The notes: generated by a model not told the origin, from the letters alone. Positions 35,852-48,706 are shown, numbered from the stretch's first letter. The stretch: DNA of 64,000 bases from Allantophomopsis cytisporea (GCA_024752435.1 CP103035.1:682001-746000), one strand, 5' to 3'. Numbers and translations are program-made.

Positions 35852-36525
35852 AACCATGTAAAAATGTTGATATGCCAGAGTTATTATCACAGATACCAAA
35901 TTCATGCAAAGCGATTTGGTATGGCAAAGGACCTCTCAACAATGTACTGAAGCATCGAAAGATCTAACCCCTTCTCTCTTCGTGTCGTCATATCATCATT
36001 TTCGTCGAGGGCATGGAACTATCACAGGTTGTTGGGAGATCCCTTCAAGCTTATGTGCATTTTCGTATCGCGGAGCTCTTAAGCATAAGCAGAACACACC
36101 AGAACATAGATGAGACACCACATTCGCAACCAAACATCTTGCATGAATGCTCATTATTTTCATCAAGTAGATAATTAAATCCTTACGCTTTTTTCTCCGG
36201 GCGTCGAACCTCATCTTTGTGCCAAAGAATCGATAACAATCATATGAAAACCGTCTATGGTCTATTATCTTCTCTTCGCCCAAAACAGTTGCAATAATGG
36301 ACATCAATGAATTCGCCGATTTCTTTTCCATTCCAAAAACCCGCCACCCCTCCAATGCGAACATCAACACATTCGCATGTTTTCTTCTTTTGGTACATCA
36401 ATCATGTACAAGCCGCAAACCCAAAACATAATGAGGCGCAAGGTGACCAGATGGCAGTTGTGGACATCCTCAACGCTCTCCAAATCATGTACATGCTCCT
36501 AATTCGCCCAGCATTTCGTAGCAAC
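35852..36525. other. Convergent 3' flanks
   Basis: Interval between the 3' ends of the Moco and EBP genes. A 124-codon minus-strand frame over 35996-36370 has no recognisable motif and lies in what should be 3' UTR, so it is not called. Confidence 0.45.
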
Positions 36526-37497
36526 TTAAATATTCTTCTTGACTTCCCCGTTTGGAGCCTTCTTAAGAGTAGCGTTCATCTTATCGAGCGCCTTGAAAGC
36601 CTTGGCAATTGTCTTGACACTGCTAACGAGCAAGACTGTGAAACACAAGTTAGCAGTGGTTGGCTTCCAATGATTTTTGGAGAAACTTACTGCCTGGGAA
36701 AACCATCCAGATGAAGTTCATGAAGAAGTAGTAACCCCAGAAGTACAGAAATTCAGGCCTGCTGTAAGTAATCTCCTTGTAGTAGTGATCGAACATGCTG
36801 GTGGCATAGTAGAGGATAAGTCCATAAAGCTGTCCAACGGAGACAATGATCTGGAGAGGATGGCGGAGGGGATGTTGAGTGGTGATGAATGCAGCAACGA
36901 CAAAGCACAATGGGCCCCAGGTGAACTATTTGGCGCGAGCTTGTTAGTTTTTGAAATAACGCGAATTGGGGTGAGAGTGCTTACAGCAGTAACTGTCTCC
37001 ATGCACAAAACGAAGGGATCAGAGGTCAAATATCGAGAGTCTGACAAAGCGTATTCCTTCCAAAGCTGACCGAAAAGATCCTGAGCTGGACCCATGCGGG
37101 TGTGGTTGAGGGAAAAGTATCCTTGATACGGGGTTAGTCGATTTCTTGGAGAAAGGCTCGATTTTCTGTACCTTCAAAGAAAAGATGAATGAAGCCAGCT
37201 AGAATAATGGTCAGTAGATGTACATTGGCACATTAGGATGAGGGCATACTGACACAATACAAACCACCAAATGGCAGCTTTCTCGGAGCCTGGCAAGTTT
37301 GGGTGGACTTTGTTAACAATCAACAATGTCACTGTGAAGATAATAGCGCATGTTGATGCAAACAATCCAAGAAGTACAGGCACCGACCACTCATTGGCTA
37401 GGTAGCTGACAATCTCGACTTCGAGAGGGTAGTAAGGGTGGTTTGTGATGATGTTGCTTGTAATGTTGCCCACGACGTTGTCCATGACGGATGCCAT
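36526..37497 (-). CDS. EBP-family sterol Delta8-Delta7 isomerase-like membrane protein
   Basis: Five exons: 37497-37254, 37198-37172 (27 nt), 37121-36985, 36925-36691 and 36635-36526, giving 250 residues. It aligns along its length with emopamil-binding protein. Catalytic-pocket residues match: H86 and E90 (FIHLFFEGYF), E132 and T135 (CMETVTA), N206 and W209 (FFMNFIWMVFPG). These equal human H76, E80, E122, T125, N193 and W196 in order and spacing. QLWKEYALSDSRYLTSDPF, WGPLCF and QHPLRHPLQIIVSVGQLYG are also family blocks. Four or five membrane spans and a Lys-rich tail (LKKAPNGEVKKNI) fit the ER. EBP moves the sterol Delta8 double bond to Delta7. Fungi normally use the unrelated ERG2 for this, so its role may be another sterol or lipid step. 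Confidence 0.92.
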
Positions 37498-38155
37498 CTT
37501 GACGATGTCCCTGAGTAGTAGCTCGCAATTGAAGAGTTGTTGGCTTGATCGTGGGGGGTAGGAAGTTTGAGGAGTTTGGGACGGACTCGACTATGCATGC
37601 AATTGGGCAGATATAGACAGAGGAGGTGAGGTTGTTGACGGATGAGGACAGAGTGAGAGTGAGAGTGAAAGGCGGTGTTTCTCCAAGCAGGGTGACCCGA
37701 GGGGAGAGAGAGAGAGGAGAGCTACCTCAGAGTGGATCGTGAGCGATAGTTCAGGCTCTGTGGGGCTTAGCAGGTGGTCCAGGAGTCCAGCTATGGATGA
37801 AGATGGTCTGTGGTGTTACGTTTTTCGCTCGACTCTGGGATGGGGAGCTCACTCTAGACTGGATTTTTCTTTGCGTTTATGGGAAGAGTGGGGAATGGTA
37901 GATGGTAGCAGCTACGAGAAGGGGGGTTTTGAGGAAAGAAGACGAAGAAGACGAGGAAGATGAAGAAGACGAAGGGTTTGGTTTCAATTGTTTTGTTTTT
38001 ACTAAATGCTGCGTACTCGATGCTTTGTGTTATGTATCTGAATTTGGCGATGGTGAGGTGAGTGCGTACCGAGCTTGAAGCTACTAAAGACATGGCAAGA
38101 ATTGCAAAAGTCGCTAGCAACGAACGCAGACAGGCTTCCATGTTGGGGAGCGAGT

Positions 38156-38201
38156 GGGTGCGGGTGCGGGTGCAGGTGCAGGTGCCGGTGCCGGTGCCAG
38201 G
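38156..38201. repeat. GGTGCN hexanucleotide minisatellite
   Basis: About seven tandem hexamers of GGGTGC, AGGTGC and CGGTGC, changing the first base in blocks of two or three. The block-wise variation suggests expansion by slippage. Confidence 0.85.
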
Positions 38202-38251
38202 TATATCAGGTATGTACGCAGGAGAGAGGGTGTGTGCAGTTGAAGTCCAGT

Positions 38252-38298
38252 AGTCCAAGTCCAAGTCCAAGTCCAAGTCCAAGTCCAAGTACAAGTAC
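38252..38298. repeat. GTCCAA hexanucleotide minisatellite
   Basis: About seven tandem GTCCAA units ending in two GTACAA-type variants. It lies only 50 bp from the GGTGCN array and is unrelated in sequence. No telomere-repeat match. Confidence 0.85.
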
Positions 38299-38616
38299 AT
38301 AGTAGAGTACCTACATAGTACTATGTAGTGGTGTGTATGTATGCCAGGTACGACCAGAGCCGGAAAAACAATGTTGCACGTCCTTCCCAGGTATCAAGCC
38401 CAATCTCATCCAAAACCCCTAACGTCTGCGCAGACACCGCCAAATATTGCCAGCAGCAGTAAGTAGAGAACGGGAAGGGATCACCAGACAGCCAGCTCGA
38501 CTCTCGTCTTCAGACTGGACCCTGAAATAAATGCCCCAGAAAATAAATTTCACAATCCCATCCAATCATAAAGACACCATCACATCATCTTGCAGTTCAG
38601 AGGTCCAGATGTCAAG

Positions 38617-38657
<41 letters not shown>

Positions 38658-38690
38658 TTCCCTCTCCCTCTCTCTCTTTCTTCCTCTTTT
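38617..38690. repeat. (CT)n pyrimidine tract
   Basis: About 75 bases of nearly pure CT dinucleotides interrupted by TTT and CCC. No downstream gene is evident close by, so a promoter role is not supported. Confidence 0.85.
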
Positions 38691-41600
38691 GTATCTCAAG
38701 GTTTCACTCAACAGAATCATGTTGCGAGACTTTTTAAAGACAGCTCAAGTCTGGGTGAACTTTTACACGTTAAACCAGCCAAGTGGCTTCAACTCGCACA
38801 TTATCACAGACCCATAGCCACAGACGATTATGTCACTCGACATTGTTTACTCGGTAGCGTCTCTTCCCTTTCCCTCGAGTGAAATAGGGGTGAAGATACT
38901 TCGGACGGTAGTTACTCTAGATCAGGCCTTCGATATAGCCACTGCGCGCAGATATGCCGACAAAATACAAAATCGTGATGACCGTCAATAATGAAGTACA
39001 TACATACCTCTCTGCGTCTCAGACATTTCCCACTCCAACAAACGTGACGACAGCATTGTTACAGGTCGCCGTCGAAAGAACATTACTGATCAGTCTCTGA
39101 ATAGTCTTTAGGTACGAAGAACCCCAGGTACGAAGAACCCCATACCCCGCCAGTGTACAGCTTGGATAACGCTGTGACTAACGTAGAGCATATGATGTCC
39201 TGACTACTAGTACGTAGAAGTACAATCCTTCCAAACATATACTTTCCTAAGGTACGATTGAGAAAGACCCATGACCACGACGACACAGCCATTGAAGGTA
39301 AAGAAGACACAGTTAGCAAGGAACATATCTACTGTACTACTGCGTACATAATATATTCTTCGCTCAGATTCACTAGAGCCAATCTCACATGTTTTCGTGG
39401 GTGTGTTCCTTGGAAGTGGCACAAACTTTACCATCTTTTGTCCAAGTCCAGACTCAACTTCAAAAGGTGGCTTTTGCTTCTACTGTTTGCGGCGTCTATG
39501 GGCCTCAGGCACAACATTACTTAGTTCATGTGCCTAGGTAGATACGTAAGTGGTAGGATAATATGAGAATAATGACATGCCTCTACGCGCAACTCACCTA
39601 CAAGTTATGATGTAGCCTCCAATTCCATCTTGAAAAGATCACTTTTGGGCGAAGCTCAAGTGTCGAAATTGAGGAGAAGTTGGAAGTTAGACGTCAAGCC
39701 TGTCTGGATTGGCTGCTGCTTGTGGCTTGTTCCATCTCAGTAGTAGTTACTGTTGTGTGAATATTCCTATTACGTACGAATCCTCTAGTATGGCTCAACA
39801 GTATATAGAAGGGGCTGATATTATAGTAAATTACCCCTATCTGTATCCTTATGTCTGGTCATACTCAACTTCAATATCTGAAGGAAGATATTCTTAATAA
39901 CATAGAATGTCTGTATACAGATCAATCATCGTGTGCAAATTGACAATAACAACGACAACAACAGTGATAATAACATACAAGACCAGCTTACTCTAAGCTC
40001 TGTCTGTGTCATATCTGTTACTTCCTTCTGGTGATTGTTGTATTGTATCAGTAAATCATTTTGGTCTCGTAATTATAGATACATCACTATAAGGAAGTTA
40101 TCTTCATTGAGTTGTCGGGAGAAACTTGTGAGCTATAGCAAACAAGATGATAACTATCACATTGACTAGACCTAAATTCGGAGGCAGTAATGAGCATAAT
40201 ATTTACACGTAAAACAGGCAGTGGAAGGCTGTTATTACTTCGTAAGCACAAACTAGGTAGAAGTTCCAATGTTTTTTAGAATGATAACTTTAAAATATAT
40301 ACATATATATATAAAACTGATTATCAACAAAACGCCTGAGTATCTCAGTTACCTGTCTTGATGTGTGCAACATGCTGAAAGTAGCATAGGAAATTGGACT
40401 TTCAGATCAACAATATACCCACCTGTAGGTAGGTAGTTCTAAAGATTACTTCTATTCGATATTTAGTTCAAGTATAGGAATATAAAAGAAACGAAGGAAG
40501 TGCATTGAAGTAGTGCTTGGCAGGATAAGACACTTTGGGGGGGCATAACATTCATACCCAAGGGAGTAAGCAAGTGAATAACAAGAAAAATAAGGAAAAT
40601 GATAGGAAAGGATGAAACATCGATGATTATGTGCTATCTACCTACATTACTCTCAGACCAAAATCCACTAAGAAGCCAGGTTTATTAGCAATCACTTCCA
40701 CTGTTTCATATTTCTCACTTGGAAGGCCTTCCTTCATCATGGGGACTCGGCAGATACCTCGGGTTCACTGCAGCAACGATCAAGATATCTGAAAGTGCTA
40801 AACATGCATTCCTTCTTCGCAGATGTACGTACAATACGAGATGCCATCCTTCATCCTCCTCCATGTGTGCTCCTCTCATTTACTTTATTCGGCTTCATGA
40901 CCGCGCAAACACGTGGACAGAGATATGACGTCGCGCAGTGATGGCTCGATGTGGCTCTAGGCCCAGCTGAAATCCATTGTGCTGTCCAACGTCACATTGC
41001 ATTTGCCGTTGGTTTTGATTTGGAATCGGTAGGACTGTGTAATCAGGTAGTTCTGGCTGTATAAAGTCGTTGGTTTCTCTTAACAGGGTGGTCCCTGATT
41101 CTAATGTATGAAGGGGATCAATTTTGATAGACTGTGGAGTTACGACCAACATGTCAGGGATTGTGATTAGTGATCAACCGGGAGTACATTCGGGTCCAAA
41201 AGATCGCAGATGTCGATGGTACTTGGGTGCGTAGCATATCATCAAGCAATGAAGGTGCCGGAGTTTGTGAGATCCCTGCCCAAAAATACAACTTACATAT
41301 TGATGCGACCACATCACGTTTGAGACCGAATTGCATCACCTTGTCAATTGAAACTGGGCACATTTTCGTCATTTTATCGTGACAAAATTGGGGCTAGACG
41401 GTTGGGCTTGGTCATATTAAGGTTAAAAGGGCTAATTATACTATAAGACTTAAGATTATTATCAGCTCGAAATATTTTGGCTTGTTTTGCTCGTAAAAAT
41501 CAAGAGCGCACGGACATATTATGGCTGTGAATTTCTGGGTCAAGGTGTTTCGGTCTCAGAGTTGATGTGGTCGCGCATGACATTTTCCTATAGAATATCG

Positions 41601-44180
41601 AGCGAACAATGCCATAAGTAAGGTAGGTGAACAACCTTGAAGCTAGCCGGCGAGCACAACATCCATTCTCTGTTTTCTAGCTCCCTGATGATATATGTTT
41701 TTCTTTGGGCAATAGTGCGCCGAATAGTCTGATATATCCTTTTACGGAACGGATGCCCCGTAAGAGCATACCGTGACGGCGACCTCGGTATGGGAATGAA
41801 TGTACTGCGCAGGTAAACATGCCGTCGGGGAATCGGAGGACGGGCCGCTGGTGCAACAGCACGGAAACGGCATACAGTAATACATGATGTCCCCGGATAT
41901 TACATGCTCTGGTGTTGCATACTTGTCTACAATAATTGGGGTAGATGGAAGTTCAAGTTGGAATCGGTCGGAGTAGGCCCGATAAATATCACGAATATCA
42001 CGTCAGTCCTCAAATTTTTATCCATCATGTCAGTTACCTCACTGTCTGAGGTAGATGTACAGATGACAGCTGCAGGACCAGAGTTACGAGTTACATCGCC
42101 ATCGAAGACTTAATCTTATATGAGGAGCACATGTCGGGCCTCCGAATGGTAATATGTTACACAGATCCACTGTCCTTCCATTATTTCTCATGCGGTCCCT
42201 TTTAATGGCGGTGGACCACTAATGAGGGGATACAAGTCACTTAGCAAGTCGTTCTTCCGCCGTGCGTTTGCGGGAAGCATGTCATCCCTCAAACATGAAC
42301 TCACCCAACCACAGTACAGAGGTGGCTTGATACTTTATCATGGCATTACAAACGAGGCTGAATTGAGGTCATGAACTTTGAAAGGGTTGCTTAATGGAGA
42401 GGCCGTGGTGGCTTGAGGAATATACACATGAACATCTTGGGAAATCAGGCAAGGTTAGTTGAGATATTGATAACCTCCGTCTTTCACAATATATTGATCA
42501 AGGAGTGACGACCTAATACATAGATCACCTCTGTCACTTGTCCTCTACTTCGAAGTACGAAGGGGAAAAGTGGGTATTCCAACAATTTCTCGCATTCGCT
42601 TGTCAATATTACTTCATGCTGCACATACTGCACGATTCTAGATGGGAATGGGATAGCAAGCAGGGCTCTACTTTTTACTCATGCTTCTATCGACTCAATT
42701 TACCGTGTACCGCACTGCACGTAATATTCGTCAGATCGAAGTGTTCGCTGACCTGCCAACTGTCGCCTGGAGGTATGGGAGTCCTTGTACGTACACGCAT
42801 CAGTCGATTGAAAGACGAGAGTTCGGTGATCCTGTCCACATTTGATGATTCGAGGCCAGGCGACTCTGTCAGTTCTCTAAAACTATTTTGCAGATACTGT
42901 ACATGTGTCCGGAATGTTAAGCATGTATGGTAGTGCTTCCGAGTATATCTATGAGTATGCCATGTTTGTCCTTTCTCCACAGTATGGGTCTTTTCAATAT
43001 CCGGGACCACCAATTCGCACATGTTTATTATTATTAGTATTTCAAGGTGCTTATGCCGGCATCCGAGCATTATTGTACTTTCGTTAATGTCTGCCCGTTA
43101 GATCGGACTCGGGGCCGTATAGCAAAATAGCATGTCTAAGATAACGGGGAGGCTGCGTCAGCCGTTGATAACCTCGATGCTGGCAATGTTGCTATAACAA
43201 GGCTACAAGTATGTGCTCATATTGCAGAAGCGGTGAGCGGAATCCTCCCTCAAAAAGGGAAAATGGGCCTTGTATGAAACCCGGTGCAGAGTTCTGACTG
43301 AAAAATATGCCTTTGAACCTACCGACGGAGCGGTTGCGTCTCACCGGCCCTTGTAAGTTCAATGTGCACAATCGAAACACCCGAATTCTCGACTTTACCA
43401 TGTCGAGAGAATCACAAAAGGGTCAGGCACTTATGCAAAGGACATCAACCAGGTTATGCTGCAGCCGCTAATCTCGGGAGAAACTCCGACGACGCAGATG
43501 AACGTGATCCAGTGGTTACAATGCCGGTCTGTCATGCTCGTATGAAGCTTACGTCTATGGCTTGGATTACTCCAATGGCAAATTCTGTCTGCATGAAAAA
43601 CCCCCCATTAGCGAATCGAAATTTGCAAACAGAATACCTATCTTATGAGAGGGGCTTCTAGATTGTGCAGTGCGAGTTACAGTTTAGTTCCAAAAGCTGC
43701 TTCGTTCCACAGAAACAGAGGAATGTGCTCATGATTTTCAGGATACTTGCTTTGTCGGAAATAGTTCGATATGCTTATTGGAAGAGATTCTTAAGCCTAT
43801 CAAAAAGGTGTATGTGATCTTGTATGGATAGTCCTATAAATACTTCGCTACTCAGTCTAATGACATGCAGATATTCTCTGCCCGAAAGTTCAGGAGATCT
43901 CCAGACTTTTTGTGAAACTCTCACTGCTTTTGTAACGTGGAGGAGCACATCTGAATAGAGTTTGTATCTGCACGACATAATGGGAAGGCTGACCAGTCTA
44001 TCCTGGAAAACACAGATAATGCTTCTGGAATCATAGTCGAATTTGTCGCCTCACGCCTTGCCATTCATTGCCTGCGTACCGTATCGTCGTATCGTCGTAA
44101 AGCGTACAAAATGTTCGTCTCTTGATGTTAGCATATGCATGGCTTTCTATGAAAGGAAGTAATCGCGATATGAGTGTTCG

Positions 44181-44560
44181 TTGAACAGCCGACCTTCAAT
44201 GGCGCGGTCGATCTTCAAGACAACGTGTTGCCCAATACCAGCGAGTACCAAACACTTGCCCGATCTCCGAAACCTTGTACAACCACCTCATATATCGAAG
44301 AGGTCGCTTCAAATCGTAATCTTGAACATTCCCGTCAACCTTTACTATGATACCCCGGAAACATCTCCTCGGAGGTCCCAGTACTTCTGGGGATACTTAC
44401 CGCACGCAGGACCCTGATCATTGTCTACTTCAGCTGCATTGGGCACAAATCAAGTCCATAATTTCGCCACAAGATGATGCGTTTTGCATTCGTTGAACAA
44501 GCATATTCGAGGGCTGTGGAGTAAGTCAACCGACCTAGCACGTGGAATTCAGAAAGCTTG
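44181..44560 (+). pseudogene. Coding-like stretch with frame break and stops upstream of the RRM gene
   Basis: Frame A is open 44183-44350 and reads FNGAVDLQDNVLPNTSEYQT. It then hits TGA just where frame B, open to TGA at 44417, reads LYYDTPETSPRRSQYFWGYL. Frame B continues after that stop as SLSTSAALGTNQVHNFATR to a second TGA at 44477. Together they read like one disordered protein region with a small indel and two nonsense changes. This could be a decayed 5' part of the RRM gene, a separate relic, or exons I have not spliced correctly. Confidence 0.3.
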
Positions 44561-44684
44561 TGAGGTGTAGGAGTTATGTATTGACGCCCGAGAGAGCAAG
44601 TATATATCTTCAAGAGAATACCCTACTGTGATTAAAGCATTGGCTCCTTCACCACATGTAGCTGCATACCCCTTCTGAGTCCGA

Positions 44685-46086
44685 ATGCTCACCATTATTA
44701 GATGGTTGTTTCGCAACTCGAAAGTTTCTAAGATGCCTATGGTTCCTCCCGGTTATGAGACTGGGCTATATTATATTATTTTGGCCGGTGTGAGTCAAGC
44801 TGTTCTTATCGTATCACCTGAAGCTTCATACGAGCACATGGCTGACATATTTTCGGGTAGCTGCATTGGGAAACAACATGGCAGAACGTAAGGGATGAAC
44901 TTCGTGCAATGCCGGACCCATGTAAGGTTGATTATGTGGAAGTCTTCAAAGGCACGGGGAATGGCTGGGTCCGCATTGTCGGTGAAGATGACGCTGTGAG
45001 AGCACATGGTTAGATCAACCTCATTTATGTGACATGATGTTATGCTTATCTCGGTTCAGAATATTTGAACGGCCATTACATGATGGGCGTGCACTTGATA
45101 AGCTTCTTCAGGAACCAATTTCATCCCGTCATGCTCCGAGATCCAAGTACTGAGGGTTCCGAATCTCAAGCTGCACAACGTCACTCTAGGCACCGTCGTC
45201 CAAGTGCGAAAGAGTCTCCACCATCTCCATTACCACCAATGGAACATGTACAAGAACGCATAGTATCACATCTACTGGTAAGTCACGTAACCTCAGGTTC
45301 TCCGTCGATTCCACCATGGTCGTTCGAAACCTCTAGATCAATGACTAAACCGGCATTTAGTACAATGATTCGCAGCAATCACCTTCTCAACCGACAGGAG
45401 AACTTGCTTCACATTCTTCTCAATATTGTGTCCAGCCAAACTTTCCAGTCCAGCCTGTATACAACGTCATATACACTCAAGCCCCAGTGAACCATAGCCA
45501 GTTTGTTTACGTGACTGATGCCCAGCAGATGGTTATATCACCACCTTCATTGCAACCACCCGGTTCTCTGATTTTACCCGAACAGCTTACTCAAACAACC
45601 ACTAATCTCTCTCTCGGCGAAGCACCCAAGTCTCCTGACTACACAAAAGTTACAACCAGAAAAATCGCTATCAAAAACCTACCTAAAAACGTCAAGTCCG
45701 GAACGATCAAGCGTATCTTACTGGACATTGTAGCGCCAAATGGGAGCCCATCAAATGCTTTACTGGCCCTAGATATACCATTGCACTCCAACGGACGGAA
45801 ACGAGGCCACGCAATAGTTCTGTTGGCCACGGAAAGGATGGCCACGCGGGTTTGTGAAGCCCTGGACGGCAAGACACTTGAAGGGAAAAAGCTGAGGGTG
45901 TGCTTGACGGAACAAGGAGGGGCTGAGCCGGGGTCTAGAAGACACGAAGACTCAGAAGAAGAACAAGGTTTCGGTGGGATGGAGAAACAGAGTCCCATGG
46001 TGGTCAATGGTTCCATAAAATACGACAAATTCGAAGGGAATAGTCAGAGTTTGAAGGGAAAGGGAAAAGAGAAGAAGAGCCGTTGA
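44685..46086 (+). CDS. Two-RRM RNA-binding protein
   Basis: Four exons: 44685-44789, 44861-45008, 45060-45277 and 45361-46086, in phase, 398 residues from ATG 44685 (or 382 from ATG 44733). The true 5' end may lie further upstream. RRM1 is about 26-110. It is split by two introns: YYIILAGL (RNP2), then HWETTWQNVRDELRA, then VDYVEVF, NGWVRIVG (RNP1), then DDAVRAHEYLNGHYMMG. A disordered Ser/Gln/Pro-rich linker (about 115-215) follows. RRM2 is about 216-300: RKIAIKNLPKNV (RNP2), KRGHAIVLL (RNP1), and ALDGKTLEGKKLRVCLTE. A charged tail ends in KGKGKEKKSR. RRMs bind single-stranded RNA. Target and compartment are unknown. Coding-like but broken sequence just upstream suggests that the N-terminus has decayed or is mis-modelled. 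Confidence 0.75.
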
Positions 46087-46963
46087 ATGTTAGGATTGGA
46101 GCTTGTTGACAATTAGATTTCGTGGGAATGTATGGTTCCAAAAAATATTGTTAAACTAATGAAGCGGCTTTAAGAAGCTCTCGTTTAGATCATTGCTTCG
46201 TAAAATGGGCTTTTAGAGCTAAAAGTGAGTTAATATAGATTTTGGTTGCTATCGTTTGTCCCAGAAATCCAAGTCAGTGTTCAAGAGTCCTTGAATCAGT
46301 GTCCACATATGTGATCTAGAAGAGAGATATCGCTTAACAACGATATCTCAGACATATAGAGACTATCCCCTTACTACCTGGAGGCTCGAAGGCACAATCA
46401 TCAAATACTATTGATTCCCGTATGGAATAGCCAATTAAAGATGTATGCTTTTTAACATTATAGGCCTCTCGATCCTAATGGGATATTAAGATTCCAAACA
46501 GCCCATGTTCTATGCAGTAGGAATGAACACTGTCTAGATAGTGATATTTCTTTGAACTACTAGTATACCTGTATCTTAATCTTGTATCTACAGCGACCCT
46601 GTTTTCTACAATATCAATCATTATACCTGCTTCTGACCAAGTACTTCCTAATGGCCACCAGATGATCGAATTCCACTTCCCAGCGCATATCAACCCATCA
46701 AACAACCGTCTTCTCTCTCCATACCACTATACATGACGCCAAAATCTCATCCAACTCGCCACCACTCCAAGTCACAAAACAGCCCAAATTTTTTATACTA
46801 AAATCAATGCATTATATACGGGGTTTGTATAAGTCCAAGTAAATACCAAACCAAATAATTTTTTACCAACCAACCCCAACCCACATATTCTAAAGAGATT
46901 CCATCCCCTCATCCACCTAAAATATAATAAACCCCCCCCAAAATATGAAAAGGTCATGACATC
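46087..46963. other. Convergent 3' flanks
   Basis: AT-rich interval between the RRM gene and the permease 3' end. Nothing coding. A C-rich run (ACCCCCCCC) lies near 46930. Confidence 0.5.
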
Positions 46964-48706
46964 CTAAATACCATTGGATTTGCAAGTAAAGACTCCGCCA
47001 ACAGTACCCGCAGCATAGGAGTCGATAATAGCCTGCACAGAAGCATAAGTGCCGACACCCAGGAAGAAAATGCCGATAGCGATGATAACAACGTTGAGAG
47101 CAAGCTTGACGTATCCCCAAGCAGTCTGTTCATGCAACCAGTTCTTGCCGCCATCGACGCGGCGCATGCGGATATAGGCAACGCCCCAGAAGATGAAGCC
47201 GAAGAAGGAATCGAAGAGGGAGGACATGAGCGACAGAAGATCACTGAAGAAGGGGATAACCTCGGCGATGATGAAGGCGCCGAGCCATGTGGCGGCCAGG
47301 ATGCCGGCCCAGACGCTCCAGCCGAGTGCCGTGTGGGAGGTCTTATGGCGGGTGCCCTCAAACATGCGGAAGAAAATGAAGCGCGCGGATACGGATGCGT
47401 ATAGTACGCCCAAGAAGATGAGCGTTGGAATCATGAAGGAAAAGGAGACCTTCTTGTAGACCTCGTTGCCGAGAGAGCCGAAGGCTGGCGCCGTGTTGTA
47501 TTGGTTTCCAGTGTAAGCGTAGACGACGCCACCCACACACGAGAAGACGATAACCTCAGCGATGGTGACAGCCCATAGTGCCTTAGGGAAGTCCTTAGGA
47601 TCGCGCATCTCAGCAATGAAGGAGGGAATGGTGATCTGGCCAATGAAGGTGTAGCTGATGTTCAAGAAGGCATTCATGCCGGCAACGAAAGTCGTACCCT
47701 TGACTGGAATAGCTGTAACGATTGGTGCACCACCATGAATCCCTGTCACAGGATCCACGTAGTTAGGGTCTGGGTTGTAGCCTTCTGGGTGCGCCTCGAT
47801 GCCAGCAAAGATGGCGGCCAAGAGCACAGAAATGAAGGTAAAAAAAGCAGAAGCAGTGCCGAGCTTTGAGAGGGTGTTAAAAGTGCGAGGAAGAGAGCAA
47901 AACCAACAAATCACAGCAGCGATGGCAGCAAACCCGACTGTGCAGACGGAATGGTTGGTGATGGTGTTTAAGTACTTCGCCGAGACCAAGACGTGGAGAC
48001 CCTATTGATAATATCTCTTTAGTATTTGATAATCTACCTCATCTTAGAGCGAGACTTACCTGGATAAAGGTGTTGTTCAGAATGAACATGACCGCTGTAG
48101 CGTACCAAGCCCATTGCTTTCCCCAAAACAGCATCTGCCCGATATCACAGACATCTCTGACCTCAGGGTGACGAAGACAGAACTCCCAGACGACGAGGGA
48201 AGTATAGAGCACAAGAGCCGCGACCACAACCGTTAAAATGATGCCGGGAACCAATCCCAAAACAGAGTAGGAGTAGGGAAAACTCATGATAGCTAAACAG
48301 ATATACTCCGAGAACAGTAATGCCGCAGTCTAGATTTCAAACACTCAAATCAGCAATCATTCATTTCATAAGGGGCGGGTTTGTTTGTTTTTTTCTTTCT
48401 CTTCCAATTCACCTTTTGCCAACTGCAAGTTCTATATTGCAATGCGTTATCGGCTTCAAGTTCAATCTGTTTGCCCAGGATATCACTCCCGCTCAAACTA
48501 TCACTATCGCCGAAATCATAGCCTCTGAGATGGGGGAGGACCGGCGCAATTCGACCGCCAACTCTCTTTTCGCCTCTGTTAAAAGTTGGCAGGTTTGGGC
48601 TTCGGGCCTTTTCAGCATCATACTCGTGCAACGGCGTATCCTTCAGGTCTTTCTCGGACTGAACATTGTTGGTGACGGGATGGTCGGTGTATTGATCTAA
48701 CGCCAT
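46964..48706 (-). CDS. AAAP-family neutral amino-acid permease (Mtr-like)
   Basis: Three exons: 48706-48413, 48329-48060 and 48001-46964, all phase 0, 533 residues. The start MALDQYTDHPVTNNVQSEKD was preferred; an in-frame Met 25 codons earlier (48781) is possible. After a charged cytosolic N-terminus of about 85 residues come about eleven hydrophobic spans. The first holds the family block LLFSEYICLAIMSFPYSYSV, followed by LVPGIILTVVVAALVLYTSL. Later blocks include VGFAAIAAVICWFCSLPRTF, NAFLNISYTFIGQITIPSFI and EMRDPKDFPKALW. This matches the Neurospora Mtr group, proton-coupled plasma-membrane uptake of neutral or aromatic amino acids. Substrate preference cannot be read from sequence. The upstream flank is rich in GA and TATG repeats. 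Confidence 0.93.

Larger units (their letters stand above)
37498..44684. other. 7-kb gene-poor, AT-rich region
   Basis: No intact gene found. 37500-38800 carries GA-rich, hexanucleotide and CT repeats. 38800-43200 is AT-rich with only short frames, broken on both strands, and no recognisable transposase, reverse transcriptase or terminal repeats. From about 43360 the sequence becomes more coding-like in fragments, leading into the RRM gene. It may be a decayed (possibly RIP-mutated) repeat region; I could not measure dinucleotide bias. Confidence 0.45.
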
